NCBI RefSeq assembly: GCF_000813825.1 | Contig: NZ_JWTA01000015.1 | Coordinates: 62,001 to 126,000 of the forward strand | Direction of reading: 5' to 3' | Origin: Chryseobacterium taiwanense | Lineage (GTDB): Bacteria; Bacteroidota; Bacteroidia; Flavobacteriales; Weeksellaceae | DNA: 64,000 nucleotides | Shown here: positions 45,925 through 53,270 of the stretch, piece after piece | Position numbering within the stretch: the first letter of the stretch is position 1 | Layout: each line of letters starts with the position of its first letter | Translations under genes and position numbers: made by a program | Notes under the pieces: generated by a model | What the model was told of the DNA's origin: nothing | Database searches by the model: none | What the model saw: only the letters and a program-made list of their open reading frames with translations

Positions 45925-46401
45925 ATGAAAAATCAGACAGTAGAATTTAGCACTATTATAAAGCAAAACGGAGAAATGAACGCCGCGTTTGTAGTGTTTC
46001 CGTTTTCTACGGAAGAACTTTTTGGTAAAAAAGGACAGGTAAAAATTAAAGCTCTTTTTGACGAAAAAGTAGAATATCGTGGAAGCTTGGCAAAAATGAA
46101 ATCAGACTGCTATATTCTAGGCTTGACACAGGCCGTCAGAAAGCAACTCAATAAAACATTTGGTGACAATGTTTTGGTCTCTTTAACGGAAGATAAAGAA
46201 GAAAGAACTGTTGAAATAGCAGATGACATTGCATTGGTCTTTACTCAAAATCAAGAAGTCAAAACATTATTCGACAATATGAGCTATACCCACAGAAAAG
46301 AATATATCCGCTGGATTGAAGAAGCTAAAAAACCAGAAACACGAGAGAACAGAAAACTAAAAATGATCCAAATGATTTTGGATGGAAAGAAAGGCATTTA
46401 A
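45925..46401 (+). CDS. DUF1905/YdeI (OmdA) domain protein
   Basis: 158 aa. N-terminal DUF1905-type small beta domain (FSTIIKQNGEMNAAFVVFPF, FDEKVEYRGSLAKM) and a C-terminal YdeI/OmdA helical domain (NMSYTHRKEYIRWIEEAKKP, RKLKMIQMILDGKK). Such proteins are annotated as bacteriocin-protection or stress proteins; the mechanism is unclear. Convergent with the comM C-terminal part; the stop codons overlap by four bases. Confidence 0.85.
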   Translation: MKNQTVEFSTIIKQNGEMNAAFVVFPFSTEELFGKKGQVKIKALFDEKVEYRGSLAKMKSDCYILGLTQAVRKQLNKTFGDNVLVSLTEDKEERTVEIADDIALVFTQNQEVKTLFDNMSYTHRKEYIRWIEEAKKPETRENRKLKMIQMILDGKKGI

Positions 46402-47093
46402 ATATTCCAAAACTCCCGATCCAAACTTCTATACTGTATGGCTTCAGAAATATGATGAGACTGAATATTTTCAGAGATCTCAAGATCAGCAATTGTTCTG
46501 GCTACTTTCAAAATCCGATCATACGCTCTTGCCGAAAGATTAAGCTTTTCCATCGCCATTTTTATTAATCCAAAAGAAACCTCATCCAGTTCACAAAATT
46601 GCTCTAATTCTTTAGAACCCATTTGAGCATTATAACTTATTTTCAATTCTTTATACCGTTCATTTTGGATTTCACGGGCGACAAGAACACGCTTTCTTAT
46701 GTCTTCACTTTTCTCACCCTTCCTTTTTTCCGCCAACTGTTCAAACTCTACTTTCTGTACTTCAATATGAATATCTATTCTATCTAACAATGGCCCTGAA
46801 AGTTTATTCATATACCGCTGCATTTCAAAAACGGAAGAAGTATTATTCGGATCATCAGGAAAAAATCCACTTGGACTGGGATTCATTGAAGCAACTAACA
46901 TAAAGCTCGAAGGATAATTTACCGTAAATCTAGCTCTTGAAATAGTGACTTCACGATCTTCCAACGGCTGTCTCATAACTTCCAACACTGTTCTTTTAAA
47001 TTCAGGCATTTCATCTAGAAATAGAACTCCGTTATGAGCCAGTGAAATTTCTCCAGGTTGCGGATAGCTTCCCCCTCCTACCAATGCAACATC
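46398..47093 (-). pseudogene. comM: comM (yifB), C-terminal part, separated by an integrated element
   Basis: This is the second half of the comM AAA+ ATPase gene. It continues in frame from the att core at 47088-47093, reading D-V-A-L-VGGGSYPQPGEISL, then Walker B (NGVLFLDEMPEF), the sensor-type ASMNPSPSGFFPDDP, and the C-terminal domain. Joined with the part at 57642-58487 it gives 511 codons, the normal size. ComM is a hexameric helicase that extends branch migration in natural transformation. A TTG at 47084 could start a truncated product but lacks Walker A. Confidence 0.9.
47088..47093. repeat. Left attachment core
   Basis: AACATC, identical to the right core. On the comM strand it encodes Asp-Val of HHTISDVAL. 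The exact 2-bp crossover within it cannot be read from this sequence alone. Confidence 0.85.
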
Positions 47094-47223
47094 AGTTATT
47101 ATATTAAATGTGGGGGTATTTAAAAATACAATTAAAACACTATGAAACAGATAAATACATCTAAAGCATTAAAATAATTTTAACATTTTTTGTTATTCCA
47201 AAATCGCTCACTAAAATTGCTAA

Positions 47224-47349
47224 ATGAAAACAAAGAAAGACAAAGAAATGCTAAAAAACGAAGAACAATTTTATTTCAAAAATAAAGGTTGGAAAAGTAA
47301 TCAACAATTATTATCTGTTAACCATAAAAAAAGAAGCTATGCAGGATAA
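47224..47349 (+). CDS. Small basic ORF overlapping the initiator-like gene
   Basis: 41 codons, starting MKTKKDKEMLKNEEQF and ending NHKKRSYAG, very Lys-rich. Its end overlaps the start of the next gene by 11 bp, in a different frame, so translation could be coupled. Too short to test by similarity alone; it could be a small DNA-binding or regulatory protein, or a non-coding leader. Confidence 0.4.
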   Translation: MKTKKDKEMLKNEEQFYFKNKGWKSNQQLLSVNHKKRSYAG

Positions 47350-48265
47350 TTTGAGAATTTATTTTAAAGACAAAATACATTTTGAAAGTTTAATTAAGAA
47401 AAATAGAAAATTCAATTGTACTATTGACAGTGAGGATCTAAAAAATGATAATCCAGAAGCCCTATATTATCCAATTAAAGGAAAAATTGGGTCATTGGTG
47501 TATGTCATAAATCCCCAAAGTGCTTATATTGAAAATTCTATACATAAATATTATAATTTAATTATGACAGGAAAAGAATACAATTATAATGATTTTTCTT
47601 ATTGTGATCTGGTACAAACACTAGATGAATTATTAAATGAATTTCCTGAATATGATTTCTTAGATACTAAAATTACATCATTGGAATTTGGGTTCAATCT
47701 TGCAGTAGATATAAACGTAAAGGATCTGATTGAAAAAAATGTCTTATTATATAATTTTAAGCCTCATTATGTTTTTGAAGATAACAAAAACTTTGTACTT
47801 AAAAAGTTTAAATCAGGAAACCACATCTTTAAAATATATGATAAAGGCAGACAAAATAAGCTTGATTATGAACTATTAAGAGTCGAATTGAAGTATAACA
47901 CGAAGGAGCTAAAGAAATTAGGAATAATCAATTTTCTTGATTTATATAACCCTAATAAAAACTTGGGTCTATTTAATGATTTTATGAAAAAGTTTGATGA
48001 TCTGATTATTATTGATGATCGATTTACTGAGGGACTTTCCAAAGAAGAAATTGCGAATCTCGGCAACAAACTTGAATACTCATATTGGAAAAGAAAAGAT
48101 TTTTCAGAATCTACTAAAAGTCGACACAAAAAGAAGCTGTTAAAGTTTATTATGGATAAAAAAATGGATAAGAAATTTTTATATATTAAAGATATGATTA
48201 TTCAGAAATTTAATCAGTTATTCAAAGACTGTAATAAATCTTACCCAATGCTTACTACTAATTAA
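47339..48265 (+). CDS. Putative replication-initiator-like protein (phage gene II/X-like)
   Basis: 308 aa, no signal peptide, Lys-rich. The order of motifs, SIHKYYNLIMTGKEYNYNDF, TKITSLEFGFNLAVDI, HIFKIYDKGRQN and LLRVELKYNTKELKKLGIIN, is like proteins annotated in Bacteroidota as phage/plasmid replication proteins related to filamentous phage gene II/X. I do not see an unmistakable HUH metal motif, so the function is an inference. It is the first large gene inside the left border; right after it lies a tract of three hairpins that might be an origin. Confidence 0.45.
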   Translation: MQDNLRIYFKDKIHFESLIKKNRKFNCTIDSEDLKNDNPEALYYPIKGKIGSLVYVINPQSAYIENSIHKYYNLIMTGKEYNYNDFSYCDLVQTLDELLNEFPEYDFLDTKITSLEFGFNLAVDINVKDLIEKNVLLYNFKPHYVFEDNKNFVLKKFKSGNHIFKIYDKGRQNKLDYELLRVELKYNTKELKKLGIINFLDLYNPNKNLGLFNDFMKKFDDLIIIDDRFTEGLSKEEIANLGNKLEYSYWKRKDFSESTKSRHKKKLLKFIMDKKMDKKFLYIKDMIIQKFNQLFKDCNKSYPMLTTN

Positions 48266-48272
48266 AAGTCAA

Positions 48273-48318
48273 AATGACTGGTTTTACTATAGTGTTATGG
48301 GTAGTAAAACCAGTCATT
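48273..48318. repeat. Perfect 17-bp hairpin after the initiator-like gene
   Basis: Arms AATGACTGGTTTTACTA and TAGTAAAACCAGTCATT with the 12-nt loop TAGTGTTATGGG. Strong enough to be a bidirectional terminator for the two convergent genes, or a replication origin stem-loop. Confidence 0.8.
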
Positions 48319-48328
48319 AAAATATTAG

Positions 48329-48343
48329 ATAGTAAAATACTAT
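48329..48343. repeat. Second hairpin
   Basis: ATAGTA / TACTAT with a 3-nt AAA loop, 11 bp after the 17-bp hairpin. Confidence 0.6.
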
Positions 48344-48353
48344 TTAACTAATT

Positions 48354-48383
48354 TGATACTGATTAATTTTGGTTACAGTATCA
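48354..48383. repeat. Third hairpin
   Basis: TGATACTG / CAGTATCA with a 14-nt loop; its right arm contains the stop codon of the convergent membrane-protein gene. Confidence 0.65.
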
Positions 48384-50342
48384 GTTACCTTTTTTTGTAG
48401 GGGGTACATTTGAATTAGTAACTTTAAAACGATTCTCTATTTTATTAATCTTCACATCTTGAATCTTATTTAGCGAATCAATATACTTTTTATTACCAAT
48501 CTCTTTTAAAGCTCTAGATTTTTCTAATTCAAACTTATCGTCAAACATATTTTTATACGTAAACAATAAAAGTAAAATGCCTAATGCTCCCAAATAAGAA
48601 CTGATAATTACTTTCTTCTGATTTAAAATTTTATCTATCCCTTTAGTAGATATAAAAATTAATAACACAAAAGTTAATAATGAAATTGAAAATATTAAAA
48701 TAAAAATTAACGCCTTTACAAATGAATCTATAAAGGAAAATCCTGAAACAGTACCAACTATAAAAGATATTATAGCAGTAAAAATCGTCAAAGTTTCTAT
48801 TGATTTTTTATCTGATTCTTCCGCTTTAGATCTAATTTCTTTAATGACACCAAATTCCTTATCTAAAGAAGAGAGAATTTCAAAGTGATTAAATTTATTT
48901 TGAAACTCAATTTTAATATCAAAAAATTCTTTATTTATTTGTTCAACTGAAAGGGGAAGCAAAAATGAAGATGCATAATATACTTTGTCAATATCATCAG
49001 CATTATAATCTACTAATGATTCATGATATGGTAATTGATAAAGCAAATTATGATGGCTCTCAGACCATTCTATTTTTCTTTCACAAGAAATAAATAAGTT
49101 TCTTATTTCGTTAATTTTAGAAAGAATTTCAGCTTTAACTTCTAAAGCTTCTCTGTTTAAAATGAACTCGTTAAGTTTTTTTATACAGTATTTTAAAAAC
49201 TTAAAATCAACAAAGAAATTATCATACCCTATTCTATTTTGTAGCGAATCAATTTTATTCTTTAATTGTTTTACTTCATCATCATTAATATCCGATTGCT
49301 CAATAAGCATTGAGAATTGATTATTCAATGCATAATTTAAATCTTTAAAAAAAAGGTATTTATTATCTGTGAACTCTGTTTCTCGACTTGCAAATTTTTC
49401 AACAGTTTCCTTTAAGTTTTGGTAATTTGGTTTTACATCTTTAAAATATTTAATAAGAAGATGCGTATCAAACAAACTTAGGGAATCATCATTTATAACG
49501 ATGTGATTAATTTTGCTATTGTAGAAGTTAGAATTATCTATAAATTCATAGTGACAATCAAGATATTCTTTCCATTCTTTGAGTTTACTAATATCATTAA
49601 TAAATTGTGGTTGTTGATGAATAAAAATTAATTCATCATCAATTATATATCCCTTTTGGTGATTAGTTGTTTTAAGGTATTTTGCAGTTGTTATCTGCCG
49701 TACTGACCATTTATACTTTAAAAAAACTATTTTATCGTGCATTATACCAAAATACTTTGACGGAGTTTTGGTTGCATTAAGTCTATTTTCAAAATTTAAT
49801 AAGCTTTTAAAGTAACTAATACTTTCATCAAAAAAGTGGTCATAATTTGCTAACCCAATTAATTGAAAGACATTTAAACATCTCTGTATTACTTCATCAT
49901 CAAATGTTGATGAGAATATAGAATCTTCCGAAAAATCTTTTGATGTTGTAAAAACAATTTCCGTATTAGGGTTTGAAATATGAATAACAATTTGTTTTGA
50001 AAACTTTAAATATGCAGAGTTGATATCCTTTATGATTTTTACAAATTTTTCAGTAAAGGTATGCAGCTGTATGTTTTCAAAAAATAAAATATTTTCATAA
50101 ATCCTATTACAGCAACTCATAATTTCAATTAAAGTAACCTGTACATCAGAATATACATATTCTCCAACAATTATAGATTTACAAAGATCATCAGAGACCT
50201 TATTTAATTTATCTGAAAGGAAACTCTTTAGTTCAGATTCTTTTAATGTATTAGGGTCATCTATATTATCAAAAAAAGGATGATACCACCCCGCATTTTC
50301 AACAAACAATCCATTAAGATCATCTAATATAGGTGCAATCAT
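48381..50342 (-). CDS. Large protein with C-terminal membrane segments, partner of Panacea-like gene
   Basis: 653 aa with no recognisable enzymatic domain. Residues 1-530 are a mainly helical soluble region (for example KNKIDSLQNRIGYDNFFVDF and LEVKAEILSKINEIRNLF). Three hydrophobic helices follow at about 545-565, 567-595 and 600-622 (TLTIFTAIISFIVGTVSGF, ALIFILIFSISLLTFVLLIF, SSYLGALGILLLLFTY), then a short charged tail. It begins 9 bp after the Panacea-like gene, so they form one operon. A toxin or effector that acts at the membrane is a reasonable inference from that pairing, not shown by the sequence. Confidence 0.7.
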   Translation of the reverse strand: MIAPILDDLNGLFVENAGWYHPFFDNIDDPNTLKESELKSFLSDKLNKVSDDLCKSIIVGEYVYSDVQVTLIEIMSCCNRIYENILFFENIQLHTFTEKFVKIIKDINSAYLKFSKQIVIHISNPNTEIVFTTSKDFSEDSIFSSTFDDEVIQRCLNVFQLIGLANYDHFFDESISYFKSLLNFENRLNATKTPSKYFGIMHDKIVFLKYKWSVRQITTAKYLKTTNHQKGYIIDDELIFIHQQPQFINDISKLKEWKEYLDCHYEFIDNSNFYNSKINHIVINDDSLSLFDTHLLIKYFKDVKPNYQNLKETVEKFASRETEFTDNKYLFFKDLNYALNNQFSMLIEQSDINDDEVKQLKNKIDSLQNRIGYDNFFVDFKFLKYCIKKLNEFILNREALEVKAEILSKINEIRNLFISCERKIEWSESHHNLLYQLPYHESLVDYNADDIDKVYYASSFLLPLSVEQINKEFFDIKIEFQNKFNHFEILSSLDKEFGVIKEIRSKAEESDKKSIETLTIFTAIISFIVGTVSGFSFIDSFVKALIFILIFSISLLTFVLLIFISTKGIDKILNQKKVIISSYLGALGILLLLFTYKNMFDDKFELEKSRALKEIGNKKYIDSLNKIQDVKINKIENRFKVTNSNVPPTKKGN

Positions 50343-50351
50343 AGTATTCTA

Positions 50352-50888
50352 TTACAATTGATAAATCTTAATTTCTCCCTTGATTTCCTCTTTTGGAATT
50401 GGAGTACTAAAATAACCTTTGGATTTTGCTATTTTAAAGTTCTTTTGCCAAGAATACCATCTATGACTTAATTCAACAAGCTCAAACGAAGATAGTTTTA
50501 TCAAATCAAAATTTACCTCTTTTAGCAATTTTATTGATTGGTTAATTTTCTCAGCAACAACTTGATTAACTAATGAAAGTATTAAACTTGAATTAATAAT
50601 GGTAGATTCTGAAGTATCTAAACTAACATTCTGTAATTGCTTGTTTTTAATCAGTGAATAAACATCGCTTTCTACATGACCATATGGCATTGCACAAAAG
50701 TTATCAAAAACATCATCAATTAAGGTGTCGTGAGAATTCTTATCCACTCCAACAGCCGAAATAAAAAACAATAATTTTAGAACTTTCAAAATACTTAAAT
50801 CATTTTTTTCAGTACTGCCATAAGCCTCCTTGTACCAATTATGTAATTGATATACAGTATACTCAAAAGGGTTAGCTTTTTTATTCAT
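50352..50888 (-). CDS. Panacea/SocA-like (DUF4065-type) small protein
   Basis: 178 aa. ILKVLKLLFFISAVG followed by FDNFCAMPYGHVESDVYSLI resembles the K-L-x-Y-F...YGP-x-x-x-x-Y pattern of the Panacea domain, found in SocA and in antitoxins that neutralise very different toxins (PanA). The match is partial; the canonical GPV is GHV here. The next gene is the 653-aa membrane-segment protein. A possible -7 box (minus strand TATATTTG at 50906-50913) lies 18 bp before the ATG. Confidence 0.55.
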   Translation of the reverse strand: MNKKANPFEYTVYQLHNWYKEAYGSTEKNDLSILKVLKLLFFISAVGVDKNSHDTLIDDVFDNFCAMPYGHVESDVYSLIKNKQLQNVSLDTSESTIINSSLILSLVNQVVAEKINQSIKLLKEVNFDLIKLSSFELVELSHRWYSWQKNFKIAKSKGYFSTPIPKEEIKGEIKIYQL

Positions 50889-50905
50889 TTAGTTTTTTTC
50901 CGATG

Positions 50906-50913
50906 CAAATATA
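50906..50913 (-). promoter_or_regulatory. Possible -7 box of the Panacea-like operon
   Basis: Minus-strand TATATTTG fits TAnnTTTG; no -33 TTTG at 19 nt. Confidence 0.4.
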
Positions 50914-51049
50914 CTTTAAATATAAGATTTTATATTCTAATATTAACTATATTTTGTTATTTTCTGGTAAAAATAAAAATGGGCAGCGACACAAACTGTC
51001 GTATTATAATATTTTATATTACAAAATTAAACTTTAATTTATAGGTATT

Positions 51050-51460
51050 TCAATTAGAAAAATTTGCATTATCAAAGAAATTATAATAAAACTTGAAATC
51101 ATTATAAATAAAATAGATTTGATGACTGTTTTTACCATTAGAAAACATAAGCATAATTGTGCAAGGTCTTAAATCTTTATCTAACCCTGAAAATCTTATA
51201 TATTTATTATTTTTAGAATTATATCCTTGATCAATTACACTTTGAATAGTATACCTTTGAGGAATGTCAGAATCAATTCTAAGTTCTTCATTCTTTTCAT
51301 CAATCGTTATTAAAACTTTAGTTTGAATCTTTTTACTCCATTGCCCCCAACCCTTATTTGTTTTTGATTTATAGGCATAAGAGGTAGACTGAAAACTCCT
51401 TGATTGTGCATAAGATATTATATTTAATGCAAACAATAATACTGTAAATAATCTTTTCAT
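51050..51460 (-). CDS. Small exported protein, unknown function
   Basis: 136 aa with a Sec signal peptide (LFTVLLFALNIISYAQS). The mature part, about 115 aa, is rich in aromatic and polar residues (SYAYKSKTNKGWGQWSKKIQ, CTIMLMFSNGKNSHQIYF) and probably a small beta-rich domain. I do not recognise a family. It is the last of three adjoining exported-protein genes (2 bp after the previous one). Confidence 0.65.
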   Translation of the reverse strand: MKRLFTVLLFALNIISYAQSRSFQSTSYAYKSKTNKGWGQWSKKIQTKVLITIDEKNEELRIDSDIPQRYTIQSVIDQGYNSKNNKYIRFSGLDKDLRPCTIMLMFSNGKNSHQIYFIYNDFKFYYNFFDNANFSN

Positions 51461-51462
51461 AA

Positions 51463-51990
51463 TTAAGGGTTTTCGATCAAGTAGGTATTTCTTTTTTTAC
51501 TTGCACTTGCATAGCTACCAAATGAATAAGTTTCTTTAGATACTACATTTCCAGAAAACGCCCTCATTGAATAATTTTGTATGATTTCATCTTCAAGCAT
51601 TGCTTTTTTATCCTCATTATAGTCGTAAATCTCATTAATCCCAGAAACAATCTGCTTTTGACTGTATTTTTTATAATCAGCACCAATTTCTGTGGGTTCA
51701 CTAACATTTAAGACTACAAACACAAATTTCTTATTTTGGTAATTGCTACCGTTATCTATGACAGTTGTATTATTGCTGAAGGATTTCGTTTTTTGAGGCC
51801 TGTTTTTTACTATTGAATCAGCAACTTTCTTCGTAGTATTCAGATGACCTTTTACGACCGCCATCATTGAATCGGACACTCTCGTACCGTCTTCACTAAA
51901 CATTCTGTTATTTGAGGAAGGTTGTTCTTTTTTACAAGAGATGTTGATGGAAAATATAATAATCCCAGTAATCAATAAACTTTTTTTCAT
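51463..51990 (-). CDS. Small lipoprotein, unknown function
   Basis: 175 aa with a lipobox (GIIIFSINISCKKEQ, Cys about 19). The mature N-terminus is Ser/Asn/Lys-rich. Later segments: NQKKFVFVVLNVSEPTEIG-type strand (KKFVFVVLNVSEPTEIGADY) and SGINEIYDYNEDKKAMLEDE. No family recognised. Middle gene of the exported-protein trio. Confidence 0.65.
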   Translation of the reverse strand: MKKSLLITGIIIFSINISCKKEQPSSNNRMFSEDGTRVSDSMMAVVKGHLNTTKKVADSIVKNRPQKTKSFSNNTTVIDNGSNYQNKKFVFVVLNVSEPTEIGADYKKYSQKQIVSGINEIYDYNEDKKAMLEDEIIQNYSMRAFSGNVVSKETYSFGSYASASKKRNTYLIENP

Positions 51991-52007
51991 ACTATTGAGT
52001 TTAGTAA

Positions 52008-52364
52008 TTAATTTACGGATGGATCAAAAATAGTTTTCTCTTCATTCCTCATAAAGGCATTTCCCAACCTTTTATACTTCATTTCTCTACCTTTTACACA
52101 AACGGAGTATAAACCATTCACTTTTTGTTCAACTATTCTAAGAAAAATAACATCTTTCTCTTCACAGTCATTATCTAGTGCAATATGTTTCCTTAAATCT
52201 TCAATAGTAACAGCTCCAAAACGTTTTATCCATGATTGAATTTTTTTGTCTGGTTTTGGTTCTTGATAATCTTTAGGAAGATCACATTTTTTATTTTGCT
52301 CTGTCTGTTGGGCAAAAGTCATTGCTGAAGCTGCAATCATTAATGCTGATAAAAACTTTTTCAT
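52008..52364 (-). CDS. Small exported protein with paired cysteines
   Basis: 118 aa with a signal peptide (FLSALMIAASAMTFAQQ). The mature part has three Cys (KKCDLPKDYQEP, NDCEEKDVIFLRIVE, YSVCVKGREMKYKRLG) that might form a disulphide. No family recognised. First gene of the trio; the 270-bp leader upstream is strongly structured. Confidence 0.65.
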   Translation of the reverse strand: MKKFLSALMIAASAMTFAQQTEQNKKCDLPKDYQEPKPDKKIQSWIKRFGAVTIEDLRKHIALDNDCEEKDVIFLRIVEQKVNGLYSVCVKGREMKYKRLGNAFMRNEEKTIFDPSVN

Positions 52365-52392
52365 ATAACTAATTTTTGAATTTATGATTAGC

Positions 52393-52520
52393 TTTTACGG
52401 TAAACAGCTTTTCTGGAAAATAGAAAAGCAAGTGGTTCTCACTTGCTCTAGTTCTGAAGGCTCGGCAAAGCCTATGTTACATAGAAACAGGATAAGCCAC
52501 TTGCCTATAAGACAAGTGTG
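52393..52520 (-). ncRNA. Structured leader or candidate non-coding RNA
   Basis: Several stems lie between the TM-protein stop and the exported-protein trio: GCTTTTC/GAAAAGC (52407-52429), AGCAAGTG/CACTTGCT (52427-52447), AGGCT/AGCCT (52458-52473) and CACTTG/CAAGTG (52498-52518). The first two share bases and exclude each other; GCAAGTGG (52428-52435) can also pair with CCACTTGC (52498-52504 region). On the minus strand this would be a leader of the trio, with a candidate -7 box TATATTTG at 52618-52625. The strand is an inference. Confidence 0.5.
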
Positions 52521-52617
52521 CTGAACTGTTTGCATTTTGTAACATTTTAGAATTTTGCCGATTCACAGAACAAAAGCAAAAGTTTTACACTTTTATTTTC
52601 CGATAAAATTTGAATTA

Positions 52618-52625
52618 CAAATATA
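52618..52625 (-). promoter_or_regulatory. Possible -7 box of the exported-protein operon
   Basis: Minus-strand TATATTTG, about 255 bp before the first start codon, so the transcript would include the whole structured region. No -33 TTTG at the right spacing. Confidence 0.35.
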
Positions 52626-52638
52626 TAATTTTTGATTA

Positions 52639-53253
52639 TTAAAATTTTGAATACATCTGTAAATCCTTTTCAAATTGTTCTTTGAAATACTTTTCTTTTA
52701 GATTATTATCTATACTTTTATAACCTAGCTTCATTTCTTTAATAATATCCTGCTCAATTTTATTCACAAAACTCTCCATTTCATGTAAATGAGGAATGAT
52801 AGCATTAGACTCTATTTTCATTGCATAACCTTCAGAATACACAAACATGTACATATTGTAGTATAAATCAGATATGACATGAATTCTTATTTTTAAATTA
52901 CCTCCTTTAATTGAGTTCGATAAATAAGCATTTGATAAGATTTTTAATCTTGATATTTTATCAATAACAATTTCTCTTGTCATTATTTCGATTAAATTAT
53001 CTTTATATTTTTTAGCTTCTAGCAAAGATTGTGTCTCATTTTCCTCCGTGGATTCATAAACACCTCTTTTCATAAAAGTAAATGCACGAAATACAGAAGC
53101 ATAATAACCTTTCAAAAAAAATGTTATTTCGAGAATTTCCTCTAACTTACTTAATCTTAATTGTTTTTTTAAATTTTTCTTAGTTATAATAATTGTAATT
53201 ATAGACATTAAAATCGCTCCTACTGAAATTATTTTACTCCAATCTATTTGCAT
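52639..53253 (-). CDS. Single-pass membrane protein next to AbiH
   Basis: 204 aa. One N-terminal helix (IISVGAILMSIITIIITKK, residues about 8-26), then a soluble, helical, Glu/Lys-rich cytoplasmic part with no recognised domain (LEEILEITFFLKGYYASVFR; MESFVNKIEQDIIKEMKLGY). It begins 17 bp after the AbiH gene on the same strand. Position suggests a partner, but AbiH is usually described as a single-gene system, so the link is an inference. Confidence 0.65.
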   Translation of the reverse strand: MQIDWSKIISVGAILMSIITIIITKKNLKKQLRLSKLEEILEITFFLKGYYASVFRAFTFMKRGVYESTEENETQSLLEAKKYKDNLIEIMTREIVIDKISRLKILSNAYLSNSIKGGNLKIRIHVISDLYYNMYMFVYSEGYAMKIESNAIIPHLHEMESFVNKIEQDIIKEMKLGYKSIDNNLKEKYFKEQFEKDLQMYSKF

Positions 53254-53270
53254 CAGTTATATTAAAAAAA

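Noticed and set aside
46398-47084. A separate intact gene starting at the TTG of 47084
   Set aside because: The frame continues upstream to the att core and the product would lack Walker A; it is the broken comM half.
52393-52560. Integron attC site
   Set aside because: No clear R' and R'' core sites (GTTRRRY and RYYYAAC) in the right arrangement, and no tyrosine integron integrase nearby.
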